Notes: a model not told the origin generated them from the letters alone. A stretch of 64,000 nucleotides of DNA from Verticiella sediminum (GCF_007558815.1 NZ_VLTJ01000007.1:186001-250000), one strand, 5' to 3'. Counted from the stretch's first letter, positions 54,055 through 63,955 are shown. Numbers and translations: made by a program.

Positions 54055-55134
54055 TCAGGGAATGGCCACGCCCATCGAGGCGCCGACCGTGCCGTTCCAG
54101 GTGGCCGAGCATGTGGGCTCGATGGCATCGCAGGTTTTCTTCCATGCCGGCAGGACGGCCTCCTGCACGGCCTTTTTCACGATGTCCTGGTCGGCCGCAG
54201 CCACCGGCGCCAGCCCCATCGAAAAGCGGGTGAAGGGCGACGCGCATTCGCCCTGGCCCGTGTTGCACTCGATCCCGCGCGCTTCCAGCGATTCGGCGAG
54301 CTGCCACAACCGCTCCTCCAGCAGGTCGAACTGTGCGGTGAGCTTTGCCTGCTCCTCGGGCGAGAACTTGTTCCAGGTGTTCAGGTTGATGAAATGGCCC
54401 TGCACCGAGCTGGACAGGCCCAGCGGCAGCAGGCGATCGGTGATCTCGGGCCACTTGTTCAGGTTGCCGGCCCACGCAGCGCTGATTGCGCACTCGACCA
54501 CGCCACGCTCCAGCGCGGGATAGACCTCGGGCGTCGGCATGGTCACGCCCACGCCGCCCAATTGCGAAACCAGGGCGGACATCGATGCCGTGAACACCCG
54601 GACCTTGCGCCCCTTGAGGTCGGCCACACCGGCGAGCGGGGACTTGCAGAAAATGACCTGCGGACCGAAAGGCCAGAGGGTCAGGACTTTCGCGTTGAAG
54701 CGCTTCTGCAGACGCTGATCCAGCACCTCCCGGTAAGCATCGACGGCTTTGCGGATGGATGCCATATCCGTGGCCACACCGACCAGATCGATACCTTCGA
54801 TGAAGGGGTCGTCGCGAGCGGCCTGGCCGATCTGGACCGACATCACGTCGAAAGTCCCGTTGCGCAGCAAACGCAAAGCGTCGGCATTCTGGATGCCCGC
54901 CACGTCGGCCGGCGTGATCGTCGCCTTGAGATCGACGCCCGAGGTCTGCGCCAGTTGCTCGAAGAACTCGCGTTCGATGGGCACGTGAAAGCCGGTATTC
55001 GACGTCTGCCCCACGGCGCGCAGGGTCACCTGGGCCTGGGCATGCGCGTGAGCCAGCGTGGCGGCCGCACCCACCACGAGCACGGCGATGCCGCGCGTGA
55101 AACTGCGATCAAGACGACGGAAGGATCGGATCAT
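54055..55134 (-). CDS. TRAP transporter solute-binding protein (DctP type)
   Basis: 359 residues with a signal peptide (ending AHAHAQA) and the DctP fold: FYVPIEREFFEQ-like start, KVRVFTASMSALVSQLGGVGVTMPTPEVYPALERGVVE (the ERG-x-VE/D segment) and ISAAWAGNLNKWPEIT. It delivers an unknown, probably carboxylate, ligand to the QM permease. It sits 22 bases downstream of the oxygenase gene, implying one operon. Confidence 0.9.
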   Translation of the reverse strand: MIRSFRRLDRSFTRGIAVLVVGAAATLAHAHAQAQVTLRAVGQTSNTGFHVPIEREFFEQLAQTSGVDLKATITPADVAGIQNADALRLLRNGTFDVMSVQIGQAARDDPFIEGIDLVGVATDMASIRKAVDAYREVLDQRLQKRFNAKVLTLWPFGPQVIFCKSPLAGVADLKGRKVRVFTASMSALVSQLGGVGVTMPTPEVYPALERGVVECAISAAWAGNLNKWPEITDRLLPLGLSSSVQGHFINLNTWNKFSPEEQAKLTAQFDLLEERLWQLAESLEARGIECNTGQGECASPFTRFSMGLAPVAAADQDIVKKAVQEAVLPAWKKTCDAIEPTCSATWNGTVGASMGVAIP

Positions 55135-55156
55135 GTTCGGACTCGGCTACAGGGAT

Positions 55157-56128
55157 TCAGGAGACGCGGTTCGCCCGGCGGAACTTCTCGAGACGATGTT
55201 CCCCGGCCAGGATGGGCGGATACTTGGCCGTCCCGTCGTCCAGGCAACTGGGAATGCATTCGATGAGGGCATCGAAGTTCGCGTTGTGAAAGAACACGAT
55301 CGATAGCCGGCGGCTGTTCCCGCTGGCGTCGGCAGGCGGATTGGCCACCCGGTGCAGGTTGGACAGCCACTTGTCGTTGGTCCAGCGCTGCATCAGGTCG
55401 CCGATGTTGATGACGAAGGCGTCGGGAACCGTCAGCACATCGATCCATTCGCCCGCCCGGGTACGCACCTGCAGCCCGCCGGGCTTGTTCTCCGACAGGA
55501 GGATGGTCAAGGTCCCGTAGTCGGTATGCGCGCCGGCGCGCAGTTGCTGCTCCTGCGCGGCATGGGACGTCTCGAAGTAGTCCACCGCGGCCAGACTGCT
55601 GGGCGAGTGGTCGATCCGCTTGACGAAGAAGTCTTCCGGCAGATCCAGCGCGAGCGCGAAGACGCGCATCAGCCGGTCCGCCAGCGCCAGCAGTTCGTCG
55701 AAGTAGCGGGCCCAGACTTCCTGCATCCTCGGGAAGCCCTCGGGCCAGTAGTTCGGCGCGAAATGGATGGCCGCATCCGGGTTGGACGGGTCCACATCCT
55801 CCGGTGGACGCTGCAGCCCCATGGAGAACACTTCCTTGCGGTCGGGCGGCGTGGCGTGCCCCGTGCTCTTGGCCAGGGCCACCTCGCCGTACGGGAAGAA
55901 GCCGCGGTTGTGATCAGGATGCCTGCGATGCGCCGTTGCCTTCTGCGCGGCGGGCAATCCGAAGAACGCCTTCGACACTGCCCGCATGTCCTCGATGAGC
56001 GCAGCCGGGACACCGTGCCCCGTTATCGTGAAAAATCCGATGTCCTGCGCCGCCCGGGCCACCTGCCGGGCGATTGCCGCCCTGCCGCCCGGCGAAGCGT
56101 ATCCGGACATGTCGACAACGGGAACCAT
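55157..56128 (-). CDS. Isopenicillin-N-synthase-like 2-oxoglutarate/Fe(II) oxygenase
   Basis: 323 residues from the ATG at 56126-56128, which has GGAG ten bases before it; an in-frame ATG at 56158 is an alternative. N-terminal DIOX_N region (DIGFFTITGHGVP), then the iron site HTD in AGAHTDYGTLTILL and the distal His in NLHRVANP. The RLSIVFF motif supplies the 2-oxoglutarate Arg/Ser pair. Such enzymes hydroxylate, desaturate or form ethylene. First gene of the operon with the TRAP transporter, so the imported compound is its likely substrate. No antibiotic synthesis is implied. Confidence 0.88.
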   Translation of the reverse strand: MVPVVDMSGYASPGGRAAIARQVARAAQDIGFFTITGHGVPAALIEDMRAVSKAFFGLPAAQKATAHRRHPDHNRGFFPYGEVALAKSTGHATPPDRKEVFSMGLQRPPEDVDPSNPDAAIHFAPNYWPEGFPRMQEVWARYFDELLALADRLMRVFALALDLPEDFFVKRIDHSPSSLAAVDYFETSHAAQEQQLRAGAHTDYGTLTILLSENKPGGLQVRTRAGEWIDVLTVPDAFVINIGDLMQRWTNDKWLSNLHRVANPPADASGNSRRLSIVFFHNANFDALIECIPSCLDDGTAKYPPILAGEHRLEKFRRANRVS

Positions 56129-56468
56129 GATGCCCATCTCCATTCGGTTGCACCGCATACGGCAATACGCGCACCTTCATGGCGGAACAATGCAAGAACT
56201 GCGCCAACTCGAAGGGGATGGATACATGCGTGGCAGCCCCATCCGGCGGCCCGATCCGGCGGGCCCGCAGGCAAGCAGGCTGCCGGCGCCCACGCCCGGC
56301 CCCACACCCGTGCATCGACCGGCCGTTCGGGGTGCACAGCCTCCCGTCGTTGGTGCGCGCTCATGGGTGCGCACGCGCTCGATGCCCGGGCACCCTGTCT
56401 GTCGAGCCGCAACGAGCCTGCGCCTTGCCCGCCGGAACACTGCGCACCGGAGCGCCATACGCGCATGA
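56129..56468. other. Intergenic region upstream of the oxygenase/TRAP operon
   Basis: 340 bases with no gene I can support, GC-rich with no strong hairpin. It must hold the promoter of the minus-strand operon, which I could not place. The acnB control region begins at 56469. Confidence 0.35.
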
Positions 56469-56484
56469 TGTCTTATATAAGACA
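56469..56484. promoter_or_regulatory. 16-bp perfect palindrome upstream of acnB
   Basis: TGTCTTATATAAGACA is a perfect inverted repeat, AT-rich in GC-rich surroundings, ending 7 bases before the acnB -35 box (centre about 50 bases before the predicted start). Position suits an activator or a repressor blocking polymerase. GntR-type regulators bind such sites, but the protein is not in the window as far as I can see. Confidence 0.7.
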
Positions 56485-56491
56485 CAAGAGT

Positions 56492-56520
56492 TTGCCCCGA
56501 AGGCCCTGGCGAACTACAAT
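56492..56520 (+). promoter_or_regulatory. Sigma-70 promoter of acnB
   Basis: -35 TTGCCC (56492-56497), 17-base spacer, -10 TACAAT (56515-56520). Predicted transcript start near 56527, giving a 37-base leader. Confidence 0.7.
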
Positions 56521-56563
56521 GCGGGCGACCCTCCTTCAACCTTCATCTCCCTAAGCGACTCCG

Positions 56564-59155
56564 ATGCTGGAATCCTATCGCCAACACGTGGCCGAACGCG
56601 CCGCGCTGGGCATCCCCGCCCTGCCTCTGTCCGCCCAACAGACCGCTGCTCTGGTGGACCTGCTCAAGAACCCGCCCAAGGGCGAAGAAGATTTCCTCCT
56701 CGACCTGCTCACGCACCGCGTGCCGGCCGGCGTGGATGAAGCCGCGAAGGTGAAGGCATCGTTCCTGGCCGCGATCGCGCTGGGCAAGGACACCTGTGGC
56801 CTGGTCTCGCGCGCCAAGGCCACCGAACTGCTCGGCACCATGCTGGGTGGCTACAACATCGCCCCGCTGGTCGACCTGCTGGGCGACGCCGAAGTCGGCA
56901 AGATCGCCGCGGCCGGCCTGAAGAAGACCCTGCTGATGTTCGACGCCTTTCACGACGTGAAGGAAAAGGCCGACCAGGGCAACGAGGACGCCAAGGCCGT
57001 GCTGCAGAGCTGGGCCGACGCCGAGTGGTTCACCAGCCGCCCCGAGCTGCCCGAGAGCCTGACCATCACCGTCTTCAAGGTGCCTGGCGAGACCAACACC
57101 GACGACCTGTCGCCCGCGCCGGACGCGACCACGCGCCCGGATATCCCGATGCACGCCCTCGCGATGCTCAAGAACAAGCGCGAAGGCGCGGCGTTCCAGC
57201 CCGAGGAAGACGGCAAGCGCGGCCCCGTGGCCTTCATCGAGTCGCTGAAGGACAAGGGCCACCTGGTCGCCTACGTGGGCGACGTGGTCGGCACCGGCTC
57301 CTCGCGCAAGTCGGCCACCAACTCGGTGCTCTGGTTCACCGGCGAGGACATCCCCTTCGTGCCGAACAAGCGCTTCGGCGGCGTGTGCCTGGGCGGCAAG
57401 ATCGCCCCGATCTTCTACAACACCATGGAAGACGCCGGCGCCCTGCCGATCGAACTGGACGTCTCCCAGATGGAGATGGGCGACGTGGTCGAGCTGCGCC
57501 CCTACGAAGGCAAGGCCCTGAAGAACGGCGAGGTCATCGCCGAATTCCAGGTCAAGTCCGACGTGCTGTTCGACGAAGTGCGTGCCGGTGGCCGCATCCC
57601 CCTGATCATCGGCCGCGGCCTCACCGCCAAGGCTCGCGAGGCGCTGGGCCTGCCGCCCTCCACGCTGTTCCGCCTGCCGCAGAACCCGGTCGACTCCGGC
57701 AAGGGCTACACGCTCGCGCAGAAGATGGTCGGCCGCGCCTGCGGCCTGCCGGAAGGCCAGGGCATCCGCCCGGGCACCTACTGCGAACCGCGCATGACGT
57801 CCGTCGGCAGCCAGGACACCACCGGCCCCATGACCCGCGACGAACTCAAGGACCTGGCCTGCCTGGGCTTCTCGGCCGATCTCGTCATGCAGTCGTTCTG
57901 CCACACCGCGGCCTACCCCAAGCCCGTGGACGTCAAGACGCACCACACCCTGCCCGAGTTCATCAGCACCCGCGGCGGCGTCTCGCTGCGCCCGGGCGAC
58001 GGCGTGATCCACTCGTGGCTGAACCGCATGCTGCTGCCCGACACCGTGGGCACCGGCGGCGATTCGCACACGCGTTTTCCGATCGGGATCTCCTTTCCGG
58101 CCGGCTCGGGCCTGGTCGCCTTCGCGGCCGCCACCGGCGTCATGCCGCTGGACATGCCCGAATCGGTGCTGGTGCGCTTCAAGGGCAAGCTGCAGCCCGG
58201 CGTCACCCTGCGCGACCTGGTCAACGCGATCCCGCTCTATGCCATCAAGCAGGGCATGCTGACGGTCGCCAAGCAAGGCAAGAAGAACATCTTCTCCGGC
58301 CGCATCCTGGAAATCGAAGGCCTGCCCGATCTGAAGGTCGAGCAGGCGTTCGAGCTGTCCGACGCGTCCGCCGAGCGTTCGGCCGCCGGCTGCACGGTGC
58401 ACCTGAACAAGGAACCGATCATCGAGTACATCAACAGCAACATCGTGATGCTGAAGTGGATGATCGCCAACGGCTACGAGGACGAGCGCACGCTGGCGCG
58501 CCGCATCAAGGCCATGCAAGCCTGGCTGGCCGATCCCAAGCTCATGGAGCCGGATGCCGACGCAGAATACGCCGCCGTGATCGAGATCGACCTCGCCGAC
58601 GTGAAGGAGCCCATCGTGGCCTGCCCGAACGACCCGGACGACGTCAAGGTGCTGTCCGACGTGGCCGGCGCCAAGATCGACGAAGTGTTCATCGGTAGCT
58701 GCATGACCAACATCGGCCACTTCCGCGCGGCGTCCAAGCTGCTCGAAGGCAAGCGCGACATCCCGGTCAAGCTGTGGGTCGCCCCGCCGACCAAGATGGA
58801 CGCCCAGCAACTGACCGAGGAAGGCCACTACGGCGTGTTCGGCACCGCCGGCGCGCGCACCGAGATGCCGGGCTGCTCGCTGTGCATGGGCAACCAGGCA
58901 CAGGTGCGCGAAGGCGCGACGGTGATGTCGACCAGCACCCGCAACTTCCCGAACCGCCTGGGCAAGAACACCAACGTCTACCTCGGTTCGGCCGAGCTCG
59001 CCGCGATCTGCTCGCGCCTGGGCCGCATCCCGACCGTCGAGGAATACATGGCCGACATCGGTGTCATCAACCAGAACGGCGACAAGATCTACCAGTACCT
59101 GAACTTCGACCAGATCGAAGAGTACAAGGAGATCGCGGATTCGGTCGGCGCCTGA
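56564..59155 (+). CDS. acnB: Bifunctional aconitate hydratase 2 / 2-methylisocitrate dehydratase
   Basis: 863 residues, standard AcnB size. The HEAT-like N-terminal domain ([22 protein letters not shown]) is followed by the swivel domain ([30 protein letters not shown]) and the catalytic domains. The cluster cysteines are in GSCMTN (about 711) and [10 protein letters not shown] (about 770-780). It interconverts citrate and isocitrate in the TCA cycle and can act in the methylcitrate cycle. Monocistronic, with promoter, palindrome and terminator all visible. Confidence 0.98.
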   Translation: MLESYRQHVAERAALGIPALPLSAQQTAALVDLLKNPPKGEEDFLLDLLTHRVPAGVDEAAKVKASFLAAIALGKDTCGLVSRAKATELLGTMLGGYNIAPLVDLLGDAEVGKIAAAGLKKTLLMFDAFHDVKEKADQGNEDAKAVLQSWADAEWFTSRPELPESLTITVFKVPGETNTDDLSPAPDATTRPDIPMHALAMLKNKREGAAFQPEEDGKRGPVAFIESLKDKGHLVAYVGDVVGTGSSRKSATNSVLWFTGEDIPFVPNKRFGGVCLGGKIAPIFYNTMEDAGALPIELDVSQMEMGDVVELRPYEGKALKNGEVIAEFQVKSDVLFDEVRAGGRIPLIIGRGLTAKAREALGLPPSTLFRLPQNPVDSGKGYTLAQKMVGRACGLPEGQGIRPGTYCEPRMTSVGSQDTTGPMTRDELKDLACLGFSADLVMQSFCHTAAYPKPVDVKTHHTLPEFISTRGGVSLRPGDGVIHSWLNRMLLPDTVGTGGDSHTRFPIGISFPAGSGLVAFAAATGVMPLDMPESVLVRFKGKLQPGVTLRDLVNAIPLYAIKQGMLTVAKQGKKNIFSGRILEIEGLPDLKVEQAFELSDASAERSAAGCTVHLNKEPIIEYINSNIVMLKWMIANGYEDERTLARRIKAMQAWLADPKLMEPDADAEYAAVIEIDLADVKEPIVACPNDPDDVKVLSDVAGAKIDEVFIGSCMTNIGHFRAASKLLEGKRDIPVKLWVAPPTKMDAQQLTEEGHYGVFGTAGARTEMPGCSLCMGNQAQVREGATVMSTSTRNFPNRLGKNTNVYLGSAELAAICSRLGRIPTVEEYMADIGVINQNGDKIYQYLNFDQIEEYKEIADSVGA

Positions 59156-59178
59156 GGTCTTTCCGAACGCGTGAAGGC

Positions 59179-59213
59179 GAGGCCCGGGCGACAACGCCCG
59201 GGCCTCTTTTTTT
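59179..59213 (+). terminator. Rho-independent terminator of acnB
   Basis: 12-bp perfect stem (59179-59190 with 59195-59206), tetraloop ACAA, followed directly by T7 (59207-59213). It begins 23 bases after the acnB stop. Confidence 0.95.
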
Positions 59214-59283
59214 ATCGTCGTCCAGCGCCTGGGCTCCCGGGCTCCCGGGCGCTCGACGACCGTCCAGGATGAGTTGAACCCAA

Positions 59284-60429
59284 GTGTTTCATGCCGTCAC
59301 CTGTCTGTTGGCCCTTTACGTGATCTGGCGCCTGGTGTGGCGCCAACGCTGGCGCGCTCCGCTCAAGTGGGCGCTGGCCATTCCGATCCTGCTGGCATCC
59401 CAGCACCATCTGGTCACGCGCAATTTCTTCGGCTCCATGGCGTCTCCCGAGATCCCGGCCGCGGCGTTGATGGTGCTCAACTGGGCTTTCGGCAGCATAG
59501 TCGTCGCCGCGGTCCTGCTGCTCGTCCAGGACCTGCTCGGCCTGCTGGCCTGGCCGCTGTCCCGGCGCACGGCGCGCACGCTGCTCACGGCGCCGGCGCC
59601 CCGCGCGGGCATCGGCGTCGTCGCCCTGCTGCTGGCGGCCGTCGGGGTCTGGCAGGCGGTGCGCGTGCCCGAGGTGCGCAGCATCGAGATCCAACTCGCA
59701 CGGCTGCCGGCCGGGCTGGACGGCTTTCGCATCGTCCAGCTCACCGACCTGCATGCCAGCCGCCTGCTGCAGCGGCCGTGGATGCAAGCCGTCGTCGACC
59801 GAACCCGCGCCCTAGCCCCGGACCTGGTCGTGCTCACCGGCGACATGGTCGACGGCACGGTCGCCGCACGTACCGACGACGTCGAGCCCCTGCGTGAGCT
59901 CGCCGCGCAGCACACTGTCTACGCGATTCCCGGCAACCACGAGTACTACCTCGGGTATCGGCAATGGCTCGAGCACTTCGAGCGCCTGGGCGTGCGCATG
60001 CTGCTCAACGAGCATGTGAGCATCGGCCGCGACAGCGCGCAGTTCGTGCTGGCCGGCGTCACCGACCGGGCCGCGGCGCCTTTCGGCCAGCCGATGCCCG
60101 ACATCGATGCAGCGCTTGCCGGCGTCGAGCGCGATGCCCCCGTCATCCTGCTCAGCCACCGGCCGCCCGGCGCCCAGGAGAACGCACGCGCCGGCGCCGA
60201 CCTGCAGTTGTCCGGCCACACCCACGGCGGCCAGGTGCTGGGCCTGCACTGGGTCACCCAATGGGCCAACGACGGCTACGTCTCGGGCCGCTACCAGGTC
60301 GGCGGCATGCAGCTCTACGTGAGCAACGGCGCCGGGTTGTGGCCCGGCTTCGCGCTGCGCCTGGGGCGTGCGTCCGAGATCGTGCAGATCACCCTGCGCT
60401 CGGCGAAGGCGAGCGAGAAAGGCCGATGA
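59284..60429 (+). CDS. Membrane-anchored metallophosphoesterase
   Basis: 381 residues from the GTG at 59284; an in-frame TGA lies three codons upstream and the next ATG would remove the first membrane segment. Three hydrophobic segments (about 2-18, 28-38 and 55-85, with another at 105-125) precede a calcineurin-like phosphoesterase domain: QLTDLHAS, VVLTGDMVDG, IPGNHEYY, LLSHRP and LSGHTHGGQ give the metal ligands. Similar to the YkuE/YaeI family; substrate unknown (lipid or nucleotide). No good ribosome site. Confidence 0.85.
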   Translation: MFHAVTCLLALYVIWRLVWRQRWRAPLKWALAIPILLASQHHLVTRNFFGSMASPEIPAAALMVLNWAFGSIVVAAVLLLVQDLLGLLAWPLSRRTARTLLTAPAPRAGIGVVALLLAAVGVWQAVRVPEVRSIEIQLARLPAGLDGFRIVQLTDLHASRLLQRPWMQAVVDRTRALAPDLVVLTGDMVDGTVAARTDDVEPLRELAAQHTVYAIPGNHEYYLGYRQWLEHFERLGVRMLLNEHVSIGRDSAQFVLAGVTDRAAAPFGQPMPDIDAALAGVERDAPVILLSHRPPGAQENARAGADLQLSGHTHGGQVLGLHWVTQWANDGYVSGRYQVGGMQLYVSNGAGLWPGFALRLGRASEIVQITLRSAKASEKGR

Positions 60430-60540
60430 TGCGGCGGCCGCTGAGCCGTCTCGAAGCCCAGGCGGGCCCCGCACTGCATTGTGGGGAACCGCACCATGCC
60501 GGTAAGATGGGCTGCCCTTCTGTGAACAGGCCACGATGTC

Positions 60541-61848
60541 ATGCCTCGTACCGCACTGCATAGGGCACCGCTCCCGGATCAGCCGGAATCGGCCACCGCC
60601 ACGCCTCTCGATTCGGCCCAACGCGCGGCCGCTGTGCTGACCCTGGTGTTCGGCTGTTCTTCGGGCGCGGCTGTCGCCGCCAGCGCGGCGCCCGATGCCG
60701 CCCAGGCCGGCACCACGCCCATCGATACCGCCACGGGCGAGGCCGCCACGCCGCCATCGGCGCACGCCGAAACCCATGCCAGCGGTTTCGAGCGCCCCTG
60801 GAGCATGGCCTTTCTACCGGACGGCGGGATGCTGGTGACAGAGCGCCCCGGCCGGCTGCGCGTGGTGCGCCCTGACGGCGGCTTGGAACCCGTCGCCACC
60901 GCAGGCCTGCCCGACGTGGATGCGCGCGAGCACGGCGGCCTGCTCGACATTGCCCTGGACCCGGCTTTCGCCTCGAACCGCCTGTTCTACTTCAGCTACA
61001 CCGAGGCCGATGCCGAAGACCTCGACGCCGGCAACGGCCTGGTGGTCGCGCGCGCTCGGCTGAGCGAGGATCTCGCGCGCGCCGAGGACACCGAAATCCT
61101 GTTTCGCCAGACCCCCAAGGTGCGCAGCCTGGAGAACCTGGGCGGGCGCATCGCGGTGTCCGGCGACGGCCATCTTTTCATCACGCTCGGCGACCGCCGC
61201 GTCGACGAGGAACGCGGCCACGCGCAGAACCCCGCCATGGCGCACGGCAAGACGCTGCGCATCCGCACCGATGGCGGCATCCCCGACGACAATCCCTTCG
61301 TCGGCCGACAGGACGCGCTGCCGCAGGTCTGGACGCTGGGCCATCGCAATCCGCAAGGCGCCTTCGTGCATCCGCAGACTGGCGAACTCTGGATCGCCGA
61401 GCACGGCCCGCTGGGCGGCGACGAAATCAACATCGCCCGCAAGGGCTCCAACTACGGCTGGCCGGTGGTTTCGTACGGCTGCGAATACGATACCTGCGCG
61501 CCCATCGGCGCGGGCACCGCCGAGCAGCCCGGCATGGCGCCGCCGCTCACCTACTGGACGCTGCCCTCGGCCGCGCCGAGCAATCTGCTGATCTATACGG
61601 GCGACGAACTGCCGCAATGGCGGGACAATCTTTTCGTGGGCGGCCTGTCCAGCAAGGCCGTATGGCGCATGGAGCTGTTCGGGCCACCCGAGGCCCCGCG
61701 TGTGGTACGCCGCGAAGCCCTGTTCTCCGAACTGGACGAACGCATCCGCGACGTCCGGCAAGGGCCGGACGGGCGTCTCTACCTACTGACGGACGGCAGC
61801 GAGGCGCGCGTCATCCGCGTGCGCCGCGCCACGCCGCCCGAGGGTTGA
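60541..61848 (+). CDS. PQQ-dependent soluble aldose sugar dehydrogenase-like protein
   Basis: 435 residues with a six-bladed propeller of the glucose/sorbosone dehydrogenase family (YliI-like): GFERPWSMAFLPDGGMLVTERPGRL, DAREHGGLLDIALDPAF, GGRIAVSGDGHLFITLGDR and TLGHRNPQGAFVHP, with LWIAEHGPLGGDEIN and the final RVIRVR strand. Periplasmic by family, but the N-terminal 60 residues are an Ala/Thr-rich stretch with a hydrophobic run containing a lone Cys (VFGC), so export type is unclear. Oxidises aldoses if PQQ is available; a second PQQ enzyme is at 20333. Confidence 0.88.
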   Translation: MPRTALHRAPLPDQPESATATPLDSAQRAAAVLTLVFGCSSGAAVAASAAPDAAQAGTTPIDTATGEAATPPSAHAETHASGFERPWSMAFLPDGGMLVTERPGRLRVVRPDGGLEPVATAGLPDVDAREHGGLLDIALDPAFASNRLFYFSYTEADAEDLDAGNGLVVARARLSEDLARAEDTEILFRQTPKVRSLENLGGRIAVSGDGHLFITLGDRRVDEERGHAQNPAMAHGKTLRIRTDGGIPDDNPFVGRQDALPQVWTLGHRNPQGAFVHPQTGELWIAEHGPLGGDEINIARKGSNYGWPVVSYGCEYDTCAPIGAGTAEQPGMAPPLTYWTLPSAAPSNLLIYTGDELPQWRDNLFVGGLSSKAVWRMELFGPPEAPRVVRREALFSELDERIRDVRQGPDGRLYLLTDGSEARVIRVRRATPPEG

Positions 61849-61857
61849 CCATCGCGG

Positions 61858-62832
61858 TCAATCCACCTTGCCGATGCGCTCGACGGTTTCGGTCAACACT
61901 TGCGTATCCTCTTTCCAGTACTCGTCGAACGCCTGCGCGTCCAGGTAGGCGACGGGGCTGCCGGTAGCCGAAATGGTCCGGTTCAGCCGCTCGTCCTGCG
62001 CCACTTTCGCCATCGCGTCGCGCAGGCGCTGCACGACGGGCTCCGGCGTGCCTTCGATGGCGAACAGGCCGGACCACTGGCGAAAGCCCACGTCGTGGCC
62101 GAGCGAGCGCAGACTCGGCACGTCGGGCAGGCTGGCCAGCGGCTCGTCGCCCCAGTGCGCCAGCACCCGTACCCGGCCCGCCTCGATGAGCTGCAGCACG
62201 GTAGACGGCCCGGTCGCCAGCACGTCCACCTGTCCGCCCAGCAGGGCCTGCACCGCCGGCCCGCCTCCCGTGAACGGGATGTGCATCAGTTCCACGCCGG
62301 CGTCATGCGCCAGCATCTCCATGGGCAGGTGCATCGTGCCATACACGCCGGAGCTGCCGTAGTTGATCTGCTTGGGACGTTTCCCGGCGTCCGCCAGGAA
62401 GTCCTCGACGGACTGCCAGGGCGCGTCCGCGCGCACCGCCAGCACGGTGGGATCGGCGGTGACGCGGGCGATGGGCACGAACTGGTCCAGGCGATACGCG
62501 GGCTCGCGCGCCAGCACGCGGTCTGCGGCGGGCAGGATCGAGATCGAGGACAGGCTCATCAGCAAGGTGTAGCCGTCCGGCTGCGCCCTGGCGGCCTGGC
62601 CGATGCCCAGGCCGCCGCCGGCGCCGGGCCGGTTCTCGATCACGACCGACTGCCCCAGCTCGCGCGACAGCGCCTCGGCCACCGGCCTGGCCACGATGTC
62701 GGCCACGCCCGCGGGCGGGAAAGGCACGATCATGGTGATCGCACGCGTCGGGTAGTCGGCCCCCTGGGCAGCCGCCGTCATGGCCAGCCCGGCCGCGCAC
62801 AGCGCCAGCCGGCGCCAGATTCTGTTCTGCAT
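61858..62832 (-). CDS. Tripartite tricarboxylate transporter substrate-binding protein (Bug family)
   Basis: 324 residues; a signal peptide ends TAAAQGA. Bug motifs: ITMIVPFPPAGVADIVARPVAEAL, VVIENRPGAGGGLGIG and the FAIEGTPEPVVQRLRDA segment near the C terminus. A consensus GGAGGAGGAGACG precedes the ATG at 62832. It lies 71 bases downstream of the FAH-family gene on the same strand and probably delivers its substrate precursor. Confidence 0.93.
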   Translation of the reverse strand: MQNRIWRRLALCAAGLAMTAAAQGADYPTRAITMIVPFPPAGVADIVARPVAEALSRELGQSVVIENRPGAGGGLGIGQAARAQPDGYTLLMSLSSISILPAADRVLAREPAYRLDQFVPIARVTADPTVLAVRADAPWQSVEDFLADAGKRPKQINYGSSGVYGTMHLPMEMLAHDAGVELMHIPFTGGGPAVQALLGGQVDVLATGPSTVLQLIEAGRVRVLAHWGDEPLASLPDVPSLRSLGHDVGFRQWSGLFAIEGTPEPVVQRLRDAMAKVAQDERLNRTISATGSPVAYLDAQAFDEYWKEDTQVLTETVERIGKVD

Positions 62833-62903
62833 CGTCTCCTCCTCCGAGTGTGGCCGGCGCGGCATGCGTTGCGCTGCGCCTGGCCCTTGGGTTCATGCGA
62901 ACG

Positions 62904-63773
62904 TCATACGAATCGGTTCTCGATCTCGCCCAGGCCGTCGATCGCGATGCGCACCACGTCGCCCGCGCGCAGCCACGAAGGCGGCGTCATGCCCATGCCC
63001 ACGCCCGCCGGCGTGCCGGTGGCGATGATGTCGCCCGGCATCAGCGTGATGCCGCGCGAGCAGGTCTCGATCAGCGTCGGGATGTCGAAGATCAGATCCT
63101 GCGTGCGCGCATCCTGGCGCAGCTCGCCATTGACCCAGCAGCGCACCCGCGTGTCGGCGCCGTCGAAGCTGTCGGCGGTGACCAGCCAGGGGCCCATGGG
63201 GCAGAAGGTGTCGAAGGACTTGCCCAGATCCCATTGCTGGTGACGCATCTGCACGTCGCGCGCGGTGACGTCGTTGACGACGGTGTAGCCAAAGATGTGG
63301 CCCAGCGCATCGGCGCGGGCGATGTTGCGTCCGCCCTTGCCGATCACGATGGCAAGCTCGGCTTCGTAATCCACCTGCTCGGTGATGCCAGCCGGCAGCC
63401 GTACCTCGTCGCGGGGGCCGATCACCGTTTGCGGCACTTTGGTGAAGACGATCGGCCAGGCTTCCTTGGCGCCGTCGTTCGCCTGGAACACCGAGCCCGA
63501 CAGCTCGCGTGCATGTGCGTGGTAATTGCGGCCGACACAGAAGAGATTGCGATGCGGCAGGGGAATGGGCGCTTCCGGCTCGACACTGGCCCAGGGCAGG
63601 AGCGGCCCGGCGCGATCCGGCAACGCCTGCCCCGCCTGCATGCGCGCGATCAGCGCGAGCGCGCCGCGCTCGGCCTCGTCATCGGACAGCGCCAGGGCCT
63701 GCACCGTGCTGCCATCGTCCGCGACGACGCCGACCTGGCGCCGCCCCTCGCTCCGAAAAACTGCAATCTTCAT
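62904..63773 (-). CDS. Fumarylacetoacetate hydrolase family protein
   Basis: 289 residues. FAH-family core: CVGRNYHAHA, FTKVPQTVIGP, the metal-binding DYEAELAIVIGKGGRNI, GYTVVNDVTARDVQ, GTPAGVGMGMTP and GD near the end. Members act on acylpyruvates, 2-hydroxyhepta-2,4-diene-1,7-dioates or ureidoglycolate; substrate unknown. ATG at 63773 has GGAGCACCC before it. Divergent from the regulator start at 63956. Confidence 0.9.
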   Translation of the reverse strand: MKIAVFRSEGRRQVGVVADDGSTVQALALSDDEAERGALALIARMQAGQALPDRAGPLLPWASVEPEAPIPLPHRNLFCVGRNYHAHARELSGSVFQANDGAKEAWPIVFTKVPQTVIGPRDEVRLPAGITEQVDYEAELAIVIGKGGRNIARADALGHIFGYTVVNDVTARDVQMRHQQWDLGKSFDTFCPMGPWLVTADSFDGADTRVRCWVNGELRQDARTQDLIFDIPTLIETCSRGITLMPGDIIATGTPAGVGMGMTPPSWLRAGDVVRIAIDGLGEIENRFV

Positions 63774-63802
63774 GGGTGCTCCGGAAAAGTCGGACCGGCC
63801 TC

Positions 63803-63933
63803 GGTCCAATACATGCCAATTCCCGAAATATAGGCCCAATACGGCACCAAGTAAATACCAAATCAGCCCTAATGTGGACCAATCTCACAGGATATATCGA
63901 TAGGTACGCGAAAATTGGTCTTTATTGGTACCA
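63803..63933. promoter_or_regulatory. Cluster of GG-N-CCAAT / ATTGG boxes in the divergent control region
   Basis: Direct boxes GGTCCAAT (63803-63810), GGCCCAAT (63833-63840) and GGACCAAT (63876-63883), then inverted ATTGGTC (63914-63920) and ATTGGTACC (63924-63932), the last overlapping the palindrome TGGTACCA (63926-63933). They lie in an AT-rich patch between the FAH gene and the gene starting at 63956. This resembles FadR-type half sites and suggests multiple dimers of the divergent regulator. Confidence 0.5.
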
Positions 63934-63955
63934 TGACGCAAACTTCCGAGATCCC

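Noticed and set aside
56543-59194. 883-codon minus-strand frame
   Set aside because: Antisense to acnB; a shadow.
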